From contig NZ_AP022582.1 in NCBI RefSeq assembly GCF_010731595.1, positions 496,001 through 560,000 on the forward strand: a DNA stretch of 64,000 nt, written 5' to 3'. Below are positions 1 through 7,918 of this stretch, piece after piece (position 1 is the stretch's first letter; each line of letters opens with the position of its first letter). This stretch comes from Mycobacterium seoulense. Lineage in GTDB: Bacteria > Actinomycetota > Actinomycetes > Mycobacteriales > Mycobacteriaceae. The position numbers and the translations under genes are program-made. The notes beneath the pieces are model-generated. The model was given only the letters and a program-made list of their open reading frames with translations. It searched no databases and had not been told where the DNA came from.

Positions 1-240
1 GCCAGTTTGGTGGGGGAGTCCACCGACGCGGCGTGTTACCACCATCAGGCGATCGACAAAGTCGGTGCGGGCCTGGTGGTCAGCGGGTGGGACCCCGACG
101 GCGTGGTCGAGGCGCTGGAGTTGCCGGGGGACCGGTTTGTGCTTGCGGTGCAATGGCATCCGGAACAGTCTCTGGACGACGTGCGCCTCTTCGCTGGCGT
201 CGTGGACGCCGCGCGCTCGTACGGGCTGACCCGGCGCTAG
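1..240 (+). CDS. Class I glutamine amidotransferase (peptidase C26), C-terminal part
   Basis: Only the last 79 codons are in the window; the gene enters from the left edge in frame 1. The fragment has the C-terminal signature of class I glutamine amidotransferases of the PuuD / gamma-glutamyl-GABA hydrolase type: a CYHHQAI stretch and then VQWHPEQ, which supplies the catalytic His and Glu. The nucleophilic Cys would lie upstream, outside the window. By position it corresponds to Rv2859c next to glnA4 in M. tuberculosis (from memory). Its TAG stop shares the palindrome CTAG with the TAG stop of the convergent PPE gene, so the two genes overlap by 4 bp. Confidence 0.85.
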   Translation, partial: ASLVGESTDAACYHHQAIDKVGAGLVVSGWDPDGVVEALELPGDRFVLAVQWHPEQSLDDVRLFAGVVDAARSYGLTRR

Positions 241-1142
241 GCGACCGTTCCGCGGCAGACGTCCATCGGCGTCGCGGCCGCCGCCCAGCTGGGTGGCACC
301 GACAGCGCCCCGACCGGGGTTGCGTGGCCGGCCCGCGCGGTGATCGGCGCGCCGCGGACACCGCCCCGGTTGGGCAGCAGGCACCGCAGCGCCGCCGCCT
401 TGTTGAGCGAATTCAGGTGGGCGATCGCCACGCCCGCCGGCGCGGTGAGCGAGGCGAGCTGCGACAGCGGACAGGTCGACGACGCGAGAGAGACGTCGAA
501 CGCGGCCAGCGGCGACCTGGACAGCGCGCGCAGGGCGGCGGGGGCGGCCGAGATCAGCTGGCGTCCGGCGGACACGACGTCCGGTGCCGACTTCAGCGCC
601 CACCTCTGTGCGGGAGGGCCGGTGACCGCGCCCGGGCCGGGCGGCGAGGTGAACGGCGTGATGACCGCGGCATCCGCCGAGGCCTCGGCGTAGGCGTACA
701 TGGCCGCGGCGTCCCGGGCCCACATGCGCTCGTAGTCGGCCTCGGTGTCGGCGATCGCCGGGCCGGTCAGTCCCAGTGGGTCCGCCAGGACGAGCGACCT
801 GCGCAGCGTGCGGTTGGCGCCGATCACCGCCGGCGGCACCGTCGCCGCCAGCGCCGTTTCCTGGGCCCGCGCCGCCGCCGCGGCCTGGGTGGCCGCCTGC
901 TCGGCCCGGATCGCGGTGGCGCTGAGCCAATCGATGTAGGGCGCCGCGCCCGCGTGCGCGGCCGGCGGGCCCTCCCATGTGGGCGTCAGCTTCGCGGTCA
1001 CCGCCCGGTAGTCGGCGACCGCGGTGTGCAGCCGGGTGGCCAGGCGGGCCCACGCCGTCGCGGCTTCGTCCATCGGCCCCGGGCCGGGGCCGGCATGCAT
1101 TCGCCCGGAAATGACCTCCGGCGGTAGCGTCGTGAAATTCAT
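237..1142 (-). CDS. PPE family protein, SVP subfamily (copy 1)
   Basis: A 301-aa protein opening MNFTTLPPEV, with the PPE motif near residues 7-9 and the WxG-type helical hairpin expected to bind a PE partner and the type VII secretion chaperone EspG. Further signatures are YERMWARDAAAMYAYA near residue 135 and a C-terminal GALSVPPSW, which marks the PPE-SVP subfamily. No PE gene lies nearby, so the partner must be encoded elsewhere. PPE proteins reach the cell surface, and several act in outer-membrane solute uptake. It lies 141 bp downstream of a small membrane protein gene; the same gene pair is repeated immediately upstream. The ATG start has only a weak purine-rich ribosome site. Confidence 0.9.
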   Translation of the reverse strand: MNFTTLPPEVISGRMHAGPGPGPMDEAATAWARLATRLHTAVADYRAVTAKLTPTWEGPPAAHAGAAPYIDWLSATAIRAEQAATQAAAAARAQETALAATVPPAVIGANRTLRRSLVLADPLGLTGPAIADTEADYERMWARDAAAMYAYAEASADAAVITPFTSPPGPGAVTGPPAQRWALKSAPDVVSAGRQLISAAPAALRALSRSPLAAFDVSLASSTCPLSQLASLTAPAGVAIAHLNSLNKAAALRCLLPNRGGVRGAPITARAGHATPVGALSVPPSWAAAATPMDVCRGTVA

Positions 1143-1283
1143 TGTTGTCTCTGCCTGGTATGGGCCCGGTAGGAGCCGTGGTGAGAACGTGGACTCTTCC
1201 GTTGGGACGTAGGCCGGGGGGTTACAGGCCTACTCGCAACCGCGGCAGTGCAACGACGGCGGCCGCCGCGGGCGACCGAGCCC

Positions 1284-1730
1284 TCAGCAGCGGGCGACAC
1301 AGAGCCGCGTCAGCACATCCCGGTCGGGTGGCACCGCCCCCGGAGTGCGGGACGGTGCGCGGGGCGACCGAAATGTCATGGCCGCAAACGAATCCGGTAA
1401 TGCCGACCCCGGCGATGGGGGCGACGAGCGGGCCCACGTCGGCGGCCGGTCCCGCGTCATCCATCCAGCCTTGGTGGTGGTCTTGTGATGCGTCGGCGCG
1501 TAACCGGACGAGAACCCCGGGGAGACGGTGGCGTTGCGCGCATGCGCGGGCGCCGCATTCACCCCGGCGGGTTTCTGGTGCTGCGCCGCCGGCTGCGGCG
1601 GCCCGACACCGCCGACCGCGGTCCCGCACGACGCCCAGCCGGCCGTGACCGCGCAGAACAGGCCGAGCGCCGCGGCGATCGCGATGGCCGGCCGCCATCG
1701 CCAAACCCTCTGGGTGCCTCCGACTCTCAC
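1284..1730 (-). CDS. Small single-pass membrane or exported protein, paralogue A
   Basis: A 148-aa protein of no family I recognise. A basic N-terminus (residues 1-14) precedes one hydrophobic segment (about 15-36), then a Pro/Ala-rich region and a polar tail ending DRDVLTRLCVARC. Topology is N-in with a C-terminal exported domain, or a cleaved signal peptide. It is a clear paralogue of the protein at 2788-3237: the GTG starts align, the hydrophobic segments align, both have an RDRP[PT]T motif about 50 residues before the end, and both end DRD[VL]LT.LCV.R. The longer reading frame (to 1859) is rejected because the homology and the -10 hexamer both place the start at the GTG at 1730. Confidence 0.6.
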   Translation of the reverse strand: MRVGGTQRVWRWRPAIAIAAALGLFCAVTAGWASCGTAVGGVGPPQPAAQHQKPAGVNAAPAHARNATVSPGFSSGYAPTHHKTTTKAGWMTRDRPPTWARSSPPSPGSALPDSFAAMTFRSPRAPSRTPGAVPPDRDVLTRLCVARC

Positions 1731-1739
1731 AGTGGCCCG

Positions 1740-1745
1740 AACGTA
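1740..1745 (-). promoter_or_regulatory. -10 hexamer of leaderless promoter, membrane protein A
   Basis: TACGTT ends 9 nt before the GTG start, with no ribosome site between. The paralogue has TACCGT at exactly the same spacing, and both starts sit in the context CACTGTGAG. This fits a leaderless transcript beginning at the start codon. Confidence 0.45.
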
Positions 1746-1789
1746 CAGCGCGAGGCTTGGACGGCGCGGCGAGCTAGCTGTGAGAACGA

Positions 1790-2560
1790 TCAAAGTCCGC
1801 TGTGCGTCAGCGGGGCACCGCCGCCGCGGCGCGCCGGGGCGACTCCAGCCGCCGGCCACCAGGCCTGCGGTACCGATAATCCCCCGACCGAGACGCCGCG
1901 CCCGACATGCGCCAGCACCGCGGCGCGGCGACCCCTGCCGGCCGTCGCGGCCGCGCCGCCGACGGACGGCGACGACAGCCCGTTCAGCGCTGCGGGCAGC
2001 ATCGAAACGAGTTCGGCGCCGGCCGCTATCACCTCATCATCATCATCGGCGGCGGGCGGGGAGGTGAATGGTGTCAGGGTCGAGGCCTGCGCCGCGGCGG
2101 CGGCATAGGCGTACATGGCGGCGGCGTCCTGCGCCCACATCTGGTCGTAGTGGCCCTCGGCGGCCGCGATGGCCGGGGTGTGGTGGCCCAGGCGATTCCG
2201 CGCGACCATCGACGTGCGCAACGACCGGTTGGCGGCGATGGTCTCCGGGGGCACCGTCGCGGCCAACGCCCACTCGTACGCGTCGGCGGCTGCGCCGGCG
2301 CGGGCGGCGGTCTGCTCGGCCAGCGCGGCGGTGGCGTGCAGCCACCGGACATACGGTGCGGTCGAGTCGCCCAGCTGCACTGCGGCGGGGCCGCGCAACC
2401 CGTCCAGCAACCCCGCGAGAATGAGGTAGTTGGTCGCGGCGTCGCGAAGGTGGTCGGCCAGCCGCTGCCACGTCGCGGCGGCGGTCAGCAACGGCCCGGC
2501 GCCGGGGCCCGAATACATTCGTGCGGTATTGACCTCCGGGGGGAGCGTGCCGAAATCCAC
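1790..2560 (-). CDS. PPE family protein, SVP subfamily (copy 2)
   Basis: A 256-aa PPE protein. I use the GTG at 2560, giving VDFGTLPPEVNTARMYSGPG, because PPE proteins begin at this point and GGAGG lies about 9 nt upstream; the 37-residue in-frame extension has no PPE character. It carries YDQMWAQDAAAMYAYA, TPFTSPP followed by an acidic DDDDE run, and GLSVPQAWW (the SVP signature) near the C-terminus. It shares order and motifs with the PPE at 237-1142, and the two appear to have arisen by duplication of a membrane-protein/PPE pair. A 227-bp gap separates it from the upstream membrane-protein gene; apart from the ribosome site, I see nothing in that gap. Confidence 0.88.
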   Translation of the reverse strand: MDFGTLPPEVNTARMYSGPGAGPLLTAAATWQRLADHLRDAATNYLILAGLLDGLRGPAAVQLGDSTAPYVRWLHATAALAEQTAARAGAAADAYEWALAATVPPETIAANRSLRTSMVARNRLGHHTPAIAAAEGHYDQMWAQDAAAMYAYAAAAAQASTLTPFTSPPAADDDDEVIAAGAELVSMLPAALNGLSSPSVGGAAATAGRGRRAAVLAHVGRGVSVGGLSVPQAWWPAAGVAPARRGGGAPLTHSGL

Positions 2561-2787
2561 CGCTAGCTGCCTCCGATCGGCGGCTGGGCGGGTGGTCGCG
2601 GATCCGGCGAGTGGGGCCGGGTCGACTGCAAACATGACGTCCTTGGTGTGGGGGCGACCGACATTCGTCATCGGCGCTGCGGTGTTGCGCGCATGCCGAC
2701 GCGCTCGGACGCTGCGGCTAACGCGTTTGCTTCTCGCCGGCGCGCCGCGCCGGGCGAGACATGACTACGGGTGGGTCCGAACGCCGG

Positions 2788-3237
2788 TCAGCGGCGGGAC
2801 ACGCAAAGTGTGGTCAAAAGGTCTCGATCTGCGAGCACGGTCGAGGGCGCGCACGAACGGCGCGCATCGACCGGCCGGTATGCGCCGGTCGCCGGGGCGA
2901 GTGACGATAGCGTCCACGACCACCGCGGTGCGGACAGCGCAAAAGTCGTCGGCCGGTCGCGCTTCAATCCCGCGCTCCTGAACGCCTTGTCATCATTGAG
3001 GGTGGAGCCCATGTCGTCATGGCTCTGCGGCGCCGGGGCCTTCGTCGATTGCAGGGGCCCGGTGCCGGGTGCCGCCGCCACGGTCGACACCACCTGCTGC
3101 GGTGGGCCGGGCACCGAACCCACTTGCGACGCCCAGAATCCGAAGGCGGCGGCGAAAAGCGACAGCGCGGCAAGCACGGCCAGAGCCGACTGACGTCGTG
3201 GCCGTCGTGAAGGTCTGCCCGCACCCCGGAAACTCAC
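2788..3237 (-). CDS. Small single-pass membrane or exported protein, paralogue B
   Basis: A 149-aa protein of unknown function and paralogue of 1284-1730. It has an Arg-rich N-terminus, one hydrophobic segment at about residues 18-37, then VPGPPQQVVST and a polar tail with RDRPTT and the terminal motif DRDLLTTLCVSRR. The GTG start at 3237 is chosen because it aligns with the start of the paralogue and has the same -10 hexamer spacing. It is the first gene of the duplicated module and begins 128 bp beyond the end of the hydrogenase operon, so it probably has its own promoter. Confidence 0.6.
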   Translation of the reverse strand: MSFRGAGRPSRRPRRQSALAVLAALSLFAAAFGFWASQVGSVPGPPQQVVSTVAAAPGTGPLQSTKAPAPQSHDDMGSTLNDDKAFRSAGLKRDRPTTFALSAPRWSWTLSSLAPATGAYRPVDARRSCAPSTVLADRDLLTTLCVSRR

Positions 3238-3246
3238 AGTGCTGCC

Positions 3247-3252
3247 ACGGTA
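3247..3252 (-). promoter_or_regulatory. -10 hexamer of leaderless promoter, membrane protein B
   Basis: TACCGT ends 9 nt before the GTG start of the membrane-protein gene, matching the arrangement in its paralogue (TACGTT, 9 nt). No Shine-Dalgarno sequence lies between. Confidence 0.45.
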
Positions 3253-3365
3253 GCAGCGGCGGCGCGGTGGTGGCCCGGCGAGGCGCCTTCGAGAATGCTT
3301 AGAGATCGCGCAATTTCGGCTGTGAGCGTCCGTGCGGAAGGAGACGGTAGGCGGCGCACCGGCGA

Positions 3366-4508
3366 CTAGTCGGCTGCGGCAGGGGATTTGAAAGCGATGA
3401 GCGGGATGGCCATTTCGGCGGGTGTCGCCGCGCCGTGAAAGCCTATGAGCCGGGCCGTTTCCGGCGGCTCGTGCCCGGTCGCCAGGACGGCGGCGTCGCC
3501 GGTGCACACGACGACGACATCGCCGATTCGCGCCAGGTGCTCCGGCTTGACCGGCCCGAACATCCCGCTGGCCACCGCCTGCTCCCGGCTGTAGACGTCG
3601 GCGCTGCCGGTGAGTACCTCACTCCAGGCCGCCTGCACGTCGGCCGCGGCGCCCGGTTCGGTGTGCAGGTAGCGCACCCGCGGCTCGCCGGCGACCACCC
3701 GGATCCCCGCGGCCAGCCGCGGGTCGGTGTCGAGGTCGACCCGCGCGTCCGGCGGCACGTTGAAACCGCCGTGGTCGGCCGTCACCAGCAGCGCCGCCCC
3801 CGTGGGCAGCGTCTCGACCAGCCCGGTCAGCAGCGTGTCGACCTTGGCGGCGGCCTCGTGCCACTGGGAGGATCCGACGCCGAACGCGTGCGCCGCGGTG
3901 TCCAGGGCGGCGGTGTAGCCGTAGACCAGACCCGGCCCCGCCTTCAGCTCCTCGGCCACTTTCCGCGCGTTGTCGTCGGCCGGTTGAACGGGGCGGAACT
4001 CGGCGCCGCGATACGCCGCGTCGGTCAGCCCGCTGCCCATGAACGCCGCCGGCAGCACGGCGCGGGCGCTGACGCCGGCCTTGTTTAGTCGCCCGAACCA
4101 GGTGGGTAACGGCTGCCACTCCGCGTGCGGGGGGTCGTCACGCCACAGGATGTGGTTGAGCACCCGGTCGGTGCCGGGGACGTTGAGCGTGAAGCCCAGG
4201 ATCCCGTGCTCCCCGGGCCGCGCCCCGGTGCCCAGCGACACCAGGCTGGTCGGGGTGGTCGACGGGAACGTGCAGGCCAGCTCCGTGAGGCGCCCGGTCT
4301 GCCCGGCGAGCACCGCGGCGAGCAGCGGGGCGCTGCCCGCCAGCTCCGGAAGCAGGTGCCAGCCCAGCCCATCCACCAGCACGAGCGCCACGCGGTCGAA
4401 CTGGTCGGCCCCGCCGATCCAGTCGGCCAGGCCCAGCTTGTCGACGGCGCCCGGCGCGCCGAGCAGCGCGGCGACGGCGGGCAGCACGTCGCAGAGGGAG
4501 CCGGGCAC
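3366..4508 (-). CDS. Alkaline-phosphatase superfamily phosphodiesterase/nucleotide pyrophosphatase
   Basis: About 380 aa from the GTG at 4508, 20 nt after the preceding stop. Superfamily metal and nucleophile motifs are visible: LVDGLGWHLL (first metal-binding Asp), TFPSTTPTSLVSLGTG with the likely nucleophilic Thr, GEHGILGF, and TADHGGFNVP (Asp-His metal ligands). These place it with type I phosphodiesterases / nucleotide pyrophosphatases. There is no signal peptide, so it should be cytosolic. It is the last gene of the hydrogenase operon, and its substrate there is unknown. The upstream in-frame extension overlaps DUF6390 and is rejected. Confidence 0.8.
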   Translation of the reverse strand: MPGSLCDVLPAVAALLGAPGAVDKLGLADWIGGADQFDRVALVLVDGLGWHLLPELAGSAPLLAAVLAGQTGRLTELACTFPSTTPTSLVSLGTGARPGEHGILGFTLNVPGTDRVLNHILWRDDPPHAEWQPLPTWFGRLNKAGVSARAVLPAAFMGSGLTDAAYRGAEFRPVQPADDNARKVAEELKAGPGLVYGYTAALDTAAHAFGVGSSQWHEAAAKVDTLLTGLVETLPTGAALLVTADHGGFNVPPDARVDLDTDPRLAAGIRVVAGEPRVRYLHTEPGAAADVQAAWSEVLTGSADVYSREQAVASGMFGPVKPEHLARIGDVVVVCTGDAAVLATGHEPPETARLIGFHGAATPAEMAIPLIAFKSPAAAD

Positions 4509-4528
4509 CGGGCCAGTCTGGCACGAAA

Positions 4529-5239
4529 TTAGACACGCGCCAGTCGGCGGCTCGTCACGCGCAGCTGACGGTCGGTGCCGTCGGCGAGTGCGCGAACCTG
4601 CCGCGGCGACAGCCGGCCGCACAGCCGCCCCCAGTGCAGCGCGACCTCGTCACCGGCGGCCACCTCGGGCACCGCGCTGTACCCGTCGGTCCAGACGTCG
4701 AACACGCCGGCCGACGGTTCGGACAGCGCCAGCGTCTCGCCGTCGAGCACCAGCCTTCGGCGCAGCACCTCGATCCGGTCGCGGTCGCGGGACACCACGG
4801 TCCCCCAGGTGATGCGGCAGTTGTCCAGCACGGTCAGTGGATGTTCGTCCATCCCCCTGCCCAAAAACCGCGTCCACGGGTACACGCCGAACACGTGGAA
4901 GCAGTGGTTGGCGGCGGCCTCGGGGGCGAGGTCCGGCGTCAGGTGTGACCAGTAGCGGCCCGCCTGCGGGCCGATGATCGCCAGCAACGCCTCCAAGAAG
5001 TCCCGCGGGTCCAGGTCGGCTCCGACTCCGCCGCCCAGCCAATACGACTCGACGAGCCGATAATCCAGCGGATCCGCGATCCCGGTCAGCGCCGACAGCA
5101 CCCGCAGGTAGGGCCACGCCCCGGAGAACGTCGTCGCGGCCCTGCGCACCTCGTCAACCGAACCGTCGCGCAAGGTGGCTCCCAGCGGCGGGCCGCAATA
5201 GCCCAGCGCGTTGGGCGCGTAGGCATAGCGCGCGAACAT
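4529..5239 (-). CDS. DUF6390 family protein, hydrogenase-associated
   Basis: A 236-aa protein starting MFARYAYAPNALGYCGPP, a pattern I associate with DUF6390. It is rich in Trp and aromatic residues (ESYWLGGGVGADLD; HVFGVYPWTRFLGRG) and contains a PNHCFHVFG-like Cys/His region. Function is unknown. Its place between hypD and the operon's last gene suggests a role in hydrogenase assembly or metal handling; that is inference. A GTG two codons upstream (5245) is an alternative start with a slightly better ribosome-site spacing. The long upstream extension of this frame runs through hypD and is a shadow. Confidence 0.7.
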   Translation of the reverse strand: MFARYAYAPNALGYCGPPLGATLRDGSVDEVRRAATTFSGAWPYLRVLSALTGIADPLDYRLVESYWLGGGVGADLDPRDFLEALLAIIGPQAGRYWSHLTPDLAPEAAANHCFHVFGVYPWTRFLGRGMDEHPLTVLDNCRITWGTVVSRDRDRIEVLRRRLVLDGETLALSEPSAGVFDVWTDGYSAVPEVAAGDEVALHWGRLCGRLSPRQVRALADGTDRQLRVTSRRLARV

Positions 5240-5268
5240 CTCCACGCCGCTTTCCGAGCTTCCACCGG

Positions 5269-6399
5269 TCAAGCGTGCTCCACCAGCTTGACCGCGTCCC
5301 GGTGCAGGCGGCCGAAGTTGTAGTAGGCCGCGCACGCCCCCTCGGGGGACACCATGCACGTGCCGATCGGGGTCTCCGGGGTGCACGCGGTGCCGAAAAC
5401 CTTGCATTCCCAGGGTTTGAGCACGCCCTTGAGCACCTCGCCGCACTGACACGCCTTGGGGTCGGCGACCCGCACGCCCGGCATCGCGAACCGCAGCTCG
5501 GCGTCGAACTCCGCGAAGTCGTCGTGCAGCCGCAGCGCGCTCTGGGAGATGAAACCCAGCCCGCGCCACTCGAAATGGGGGCGCAGCGCGAAGACCTTGC
5601 CCATCAACGCCAAAGCGGCCGGGTTGCCGCCCTCGGGCACCACGCGCTTGTACTGGTTCTCCACCTCGCAGCGGCCCTCGCGGATCTGCGTCAGCAGCAT
5701 GGCGACCGCGGCCAGGATATCCAGGGGCTCAAAACCGGCCACCACCAACGGCTTTCGGTAGACCTCTGGCACGAACCGGTAGGGGCGGTTGCCGACCACG
5801 GTCGAGACGTGCCCGGGGCCGATGAATCCCGACAGCCGCAGGTCCGGCGACTCCAGGATGGCCTTGATGGGCGGGACGATCATCACGTGGTTGCAGAACA
5901 CGCTGAAGTTGGTCAGGCCCAGATCGCGCGCCCGCACCAGCGTCACGGCGGTCGACGGCGCGGTGGTCTCGAAACCGATGGCGAAGAACACCACGTGCTT
6001 GCCGGGATTGTCGAGCGCGATTTTCAGGGCGTCCAGCGGGGAGTAGACGAACCGGACGTCGGCACCGCGCGCCTTGGCGTCCAGCAGGCTGCCGGCCGAC
6101 CCGGGCACCCGCATCATGTCGCCGAAGCAGGTGAAGATGACGTCGGGTTGGCCGGCGAGCCACATCGCGTCGTCGATGCGGCCCATCGGGATCACGCAGA
6201 CCGGGCACCCGGGCCCGTGTACCAGTTCGACGTTGTCGGGCAGCAGGTGCTCGATGCCGTGCCGGTAGATCGTGTGGGTGTGCCCGCCGCACACCTCCAT
6301 GAACTTGAACTGATCGCCGTCGGTGCCGGCCAAACGCCCGATGGCGCCCAGCAGCTTGCGCGCGGCGGCCGGGTCACGGAACTCGTCAACGAATTTCAT
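5269..6399 (-). CDS. hypD: Hydrogenase maturation protein HypD
   Basis: A 376-aa HypD, normal length. HypD is an Fe-S scaffold that, with HypC, assembles Fe(CN)2CO for the [NiFe] site. Family signatures are present: MEVCGGHTH near residue 35, HGPGCPVCVIP near 62, the FCNHVMIVPP region, and the C-terminal Cys cluster including CQCGEV, WECKVFGTACTPE and EGACAAYYNFGR. The ATG is preceded by AGGAAGG about 6 nt away and lies 15 nt after the hypC stop, so the two partners are translated together. Confidence 0.96.
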   Translation of the reverse strand: MKFVDEFRDPAAARKLLGAIGRLAGTDGDQFKFMEVCGGHTHTIYRHGIEHLLPDNVELVHGPGCPVCVIPMGRIDDAMWLAGQPDVIFTCFGDMMRVPGSAGSLLDAKARGADVRFVYSPLDALKIALDNPGKHVVFFAIGFETTAPSTAVTLVRARDLGLTNFSVFCNHVMIVPPIKAILESPDLRLSGFIGPGHVSTVVGNRPYRFVPEVYRKPLVVAGFEPLDILAAVAMLLTQIREGRCEVENQYKRVVPEGGNPAALALMGKVFALRPHFEWRGLGFISQSALRLHDDFAEFDAELRFAMPGVRVADPKACQCGEVLKGVLKPWECKVFGTACTPETPIGTCMVSPEGACAAYYNFGRLHRDAVKLVEHA

Positions 6400-6414
6400 G
6401 ACGGTCCTTCCTGC

Positions 6415-6687
6415 TCAGACGATCGACGAGGAGTCGAAGGCTTGGATCTCGGTGTCGTAGGCGTCGCCGAGTTTCTTGACGGCGGCCAGGGTGAGCAGCG
6501 CCTCGGTCTCGTCGATCTTGGCCATCGCGAACCCGACGTGCACCAGGACCCACTCGTCGGGTTCGGGCATCTCGTCCTCGAGCAGGCGGACACTGATGGT
6601 GCGCTGCACGCCGCTGACGTCGACCTTCGCCAAATAGTTGGCGGGATCGGTGATTTCAACGATCCGGCCCGGAATCCCCAGACACAT
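6415..6687 (-). CDS. hypC: Hydrogenase maturation chaperone HypC (copy a)
   Basis: A 90-aa HypC/HupF protein starting MCLGIPGRIVEI. The N-terminal Cys2 binds the Fe(CN)2CO moiety passed from HypD and contacts the large-subunit precursor. The start is fixed by the conserved MCLGIPG and a GGGAGG ribosome site 7 nt upstream, so the long upstream frame is ignored. It lies between hypE and hypD. A second HypC (11678-11944) and a HypC-like fusion (8590-9306) are in the same operon, so different HypCs may serve different steps or different large subunits. Confidence 0.95.
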   Translation of the reverse strand: MCLGIPGRIVEITDPANYLAKVDVSGVQRTISVRLLEDEMPEPDEWVLVHVGFAMAKIDETEALLTLAAVKKLGDAYDTEIQAFDSSSIV

Positions 6688-6758
6688 GTGCGGCCTCCCT
6701 TCCTTCCTGGTGGCGATCCGCCGCGCCCGGCTTACGCCGCGCTTGCGATCGCCACTTC

Positions 6759-7871
6759 CTAACAGATTCGTGGCAGCGGGTCGCCGACGAGCATGTCGAC
6801 GATCCGCGTTCCGCCGAATCCCGTGCGCAACACCACGCTTTCGGCCGGTTCGGTGACGATCTCCCCGACCTCGGCCGCATCGGCACCCAGCGGGTGAGAC
6901 CGCAGTGCCTCGAGCCCGGCCGCCGCCTCCTCGGGCGCGACGACGGCGACGAACTTGCCCTCGTTGGCGACGTAGAGCGGGTCGATGCCGAGCAGCTCGC
7001 AGGCGCCGTTCACCATGGGCGCCACCGGAAGCCGCTCCTCCTCGAGCAGCACCCCCAGGCCGCAGGCCTGGGCCAGTTCGTTGCACACGGTGCCCACCCC
7101 GCCCCTGGTCGCGTCACGCATCCAGCGGGTGGACGGCGCGGCCGCCAGCAACAGTTCCACCAGCGGGGACAGGCACGCGGCGTCGGAGTGGATGTCGGCC
7201 TCGATGGCCAGGTCGCCCCGCGCCAGCATCACCGCCATGCCGTGATCGCCCATCGACCCCGACAACAGCAGCTTGTCGCCGGGCCGCACCGACGCCGCGG
7301 ACAGCGCACGCCCCACGGGGATGACACCCACCCCGGCGGTGGTGACGAACACCCCGTCGGCGGCGCCCCTGGGCACCACTTTGGTGTCGCCGGTGACGAT
7401 CCGCACGCCCGCCGCGGCGGCCGCCGCCGCCATGTCGGCGACGATCTCCTTCAATTCGCTGATGGGGAAACCCTCTTCGAGCACGAACGCCGCCGAGATC
7501 CACGACGGCACCGCACCGGCCATCGCGAGGTCGTTACAGGTGCCGTGCACGGCGAGCGCGCCGATGGAGCCCCCGGGAAAGCGCCTGGGCTGCACCACGA
7601 ACGAGTCGGTGGACATCGCCAGGCGCTCGCCACCGGGCAGCGTCAGGACCGCGCTGTCACCGAGCGACTCCAGCATCGGGTTGCGGAACGCCTCCATGAA
7701 CACGGCGTCCACCAGTGCCGCCGAGGCCTTGCCGCCCGCGCCGTGCGCCAGCGTCACATGGTCGTCCAGTAACCGGGGGCGGCGCCTGCGGAACGATTCG
7801 ATCCGCTCGATCACCTCGCCCTCGGCGAACCGCGGCCCCGACGAAAGGTATTCACCCGCAGCCGTGCTCAC
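6759..7871 (-). CDS. hypE: Carbamoyl dehydratase HypE
   Basis: About 370 aa. HypE, a PurM/SelD-fold ATPase, dehydrates the carbamoyl group placed on its C-terminal Cys by HypF, making the cyanide ligands. The C-terminus ends PRIC, the conserved acceptor Cys. Other signatures are LAHGAGGKAS, LGDSAVL, ATRGGVGTVCNE and VANEGKFVAVV. I chose the GTG at 7871 because an ideal AGGAGGAGC lies 9 nt upstream; an ATG at 7922 that overlaps the previous stop (ATGA) would add 17 residues. Confidence 0.94.
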   Translation of the reverse strand: MSTAAGEYLSSGPRFAEGEVIERIESFRRRRPRLLDDHVTLAHGAGGKASAALVDAVFMEAFRNPMLESLGDSAVLTLPGGERLAMSTDSFVVQPRRFPGGSIGALAVHGTCNDLAMAGAVPSWISAAFVLEEGFPISELKEIVADMAAAAAAAGVRIVTGDTKVVPRGAADGVFVTTAGVGVIPVGRALSAASVRPGDKLLLSGSMGDHGMAVMLARGDLAIEADIHSDAACLSPLVELLLAAAPSTRWMRDATRGGVGTVCNELAQACGLGVLLEEERLPVAPMVNGACELLGIDPLYVANEGKFVAVVAPEEAAAGLEALRSHPLGADAAEVGEIVTEPAESVVLRTGFGGTRIVDMLVGDPLPRIC

Positions 7872-7918
7872 TGCGCCGCTCCTCCTCATCGCTCGCTCTG
7901 CATCGTCGCCGGCGCGGT

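Noticed and set aside
33..1127. Long + strand frame (364 codons) opposite the PPE gene
   Set aside because: Arg/Gly-rich translation without any motif; it mirrors the codon pattern of the PPE gene on the other strand.
1731..1859. N-terminal extension of membrane protein A
   Set aside because: Not shared with its paralogue, would overlap the PPE gene, and lies upstream of the proposed -10.
2561..2671. N-terminal 37-residue extension of the second PPE protein
   Set aside because: PPE proteins start at the VDFGTLPPE point; a GGAGG ribosome site lies before that GTG, and the extension is unlike the family.
5275..6762. A 495-codon + strand frame opposite hypD and hypC
   Set aside because: Antisense shadow of a well-supported hypD; no family features, no ribosome site.
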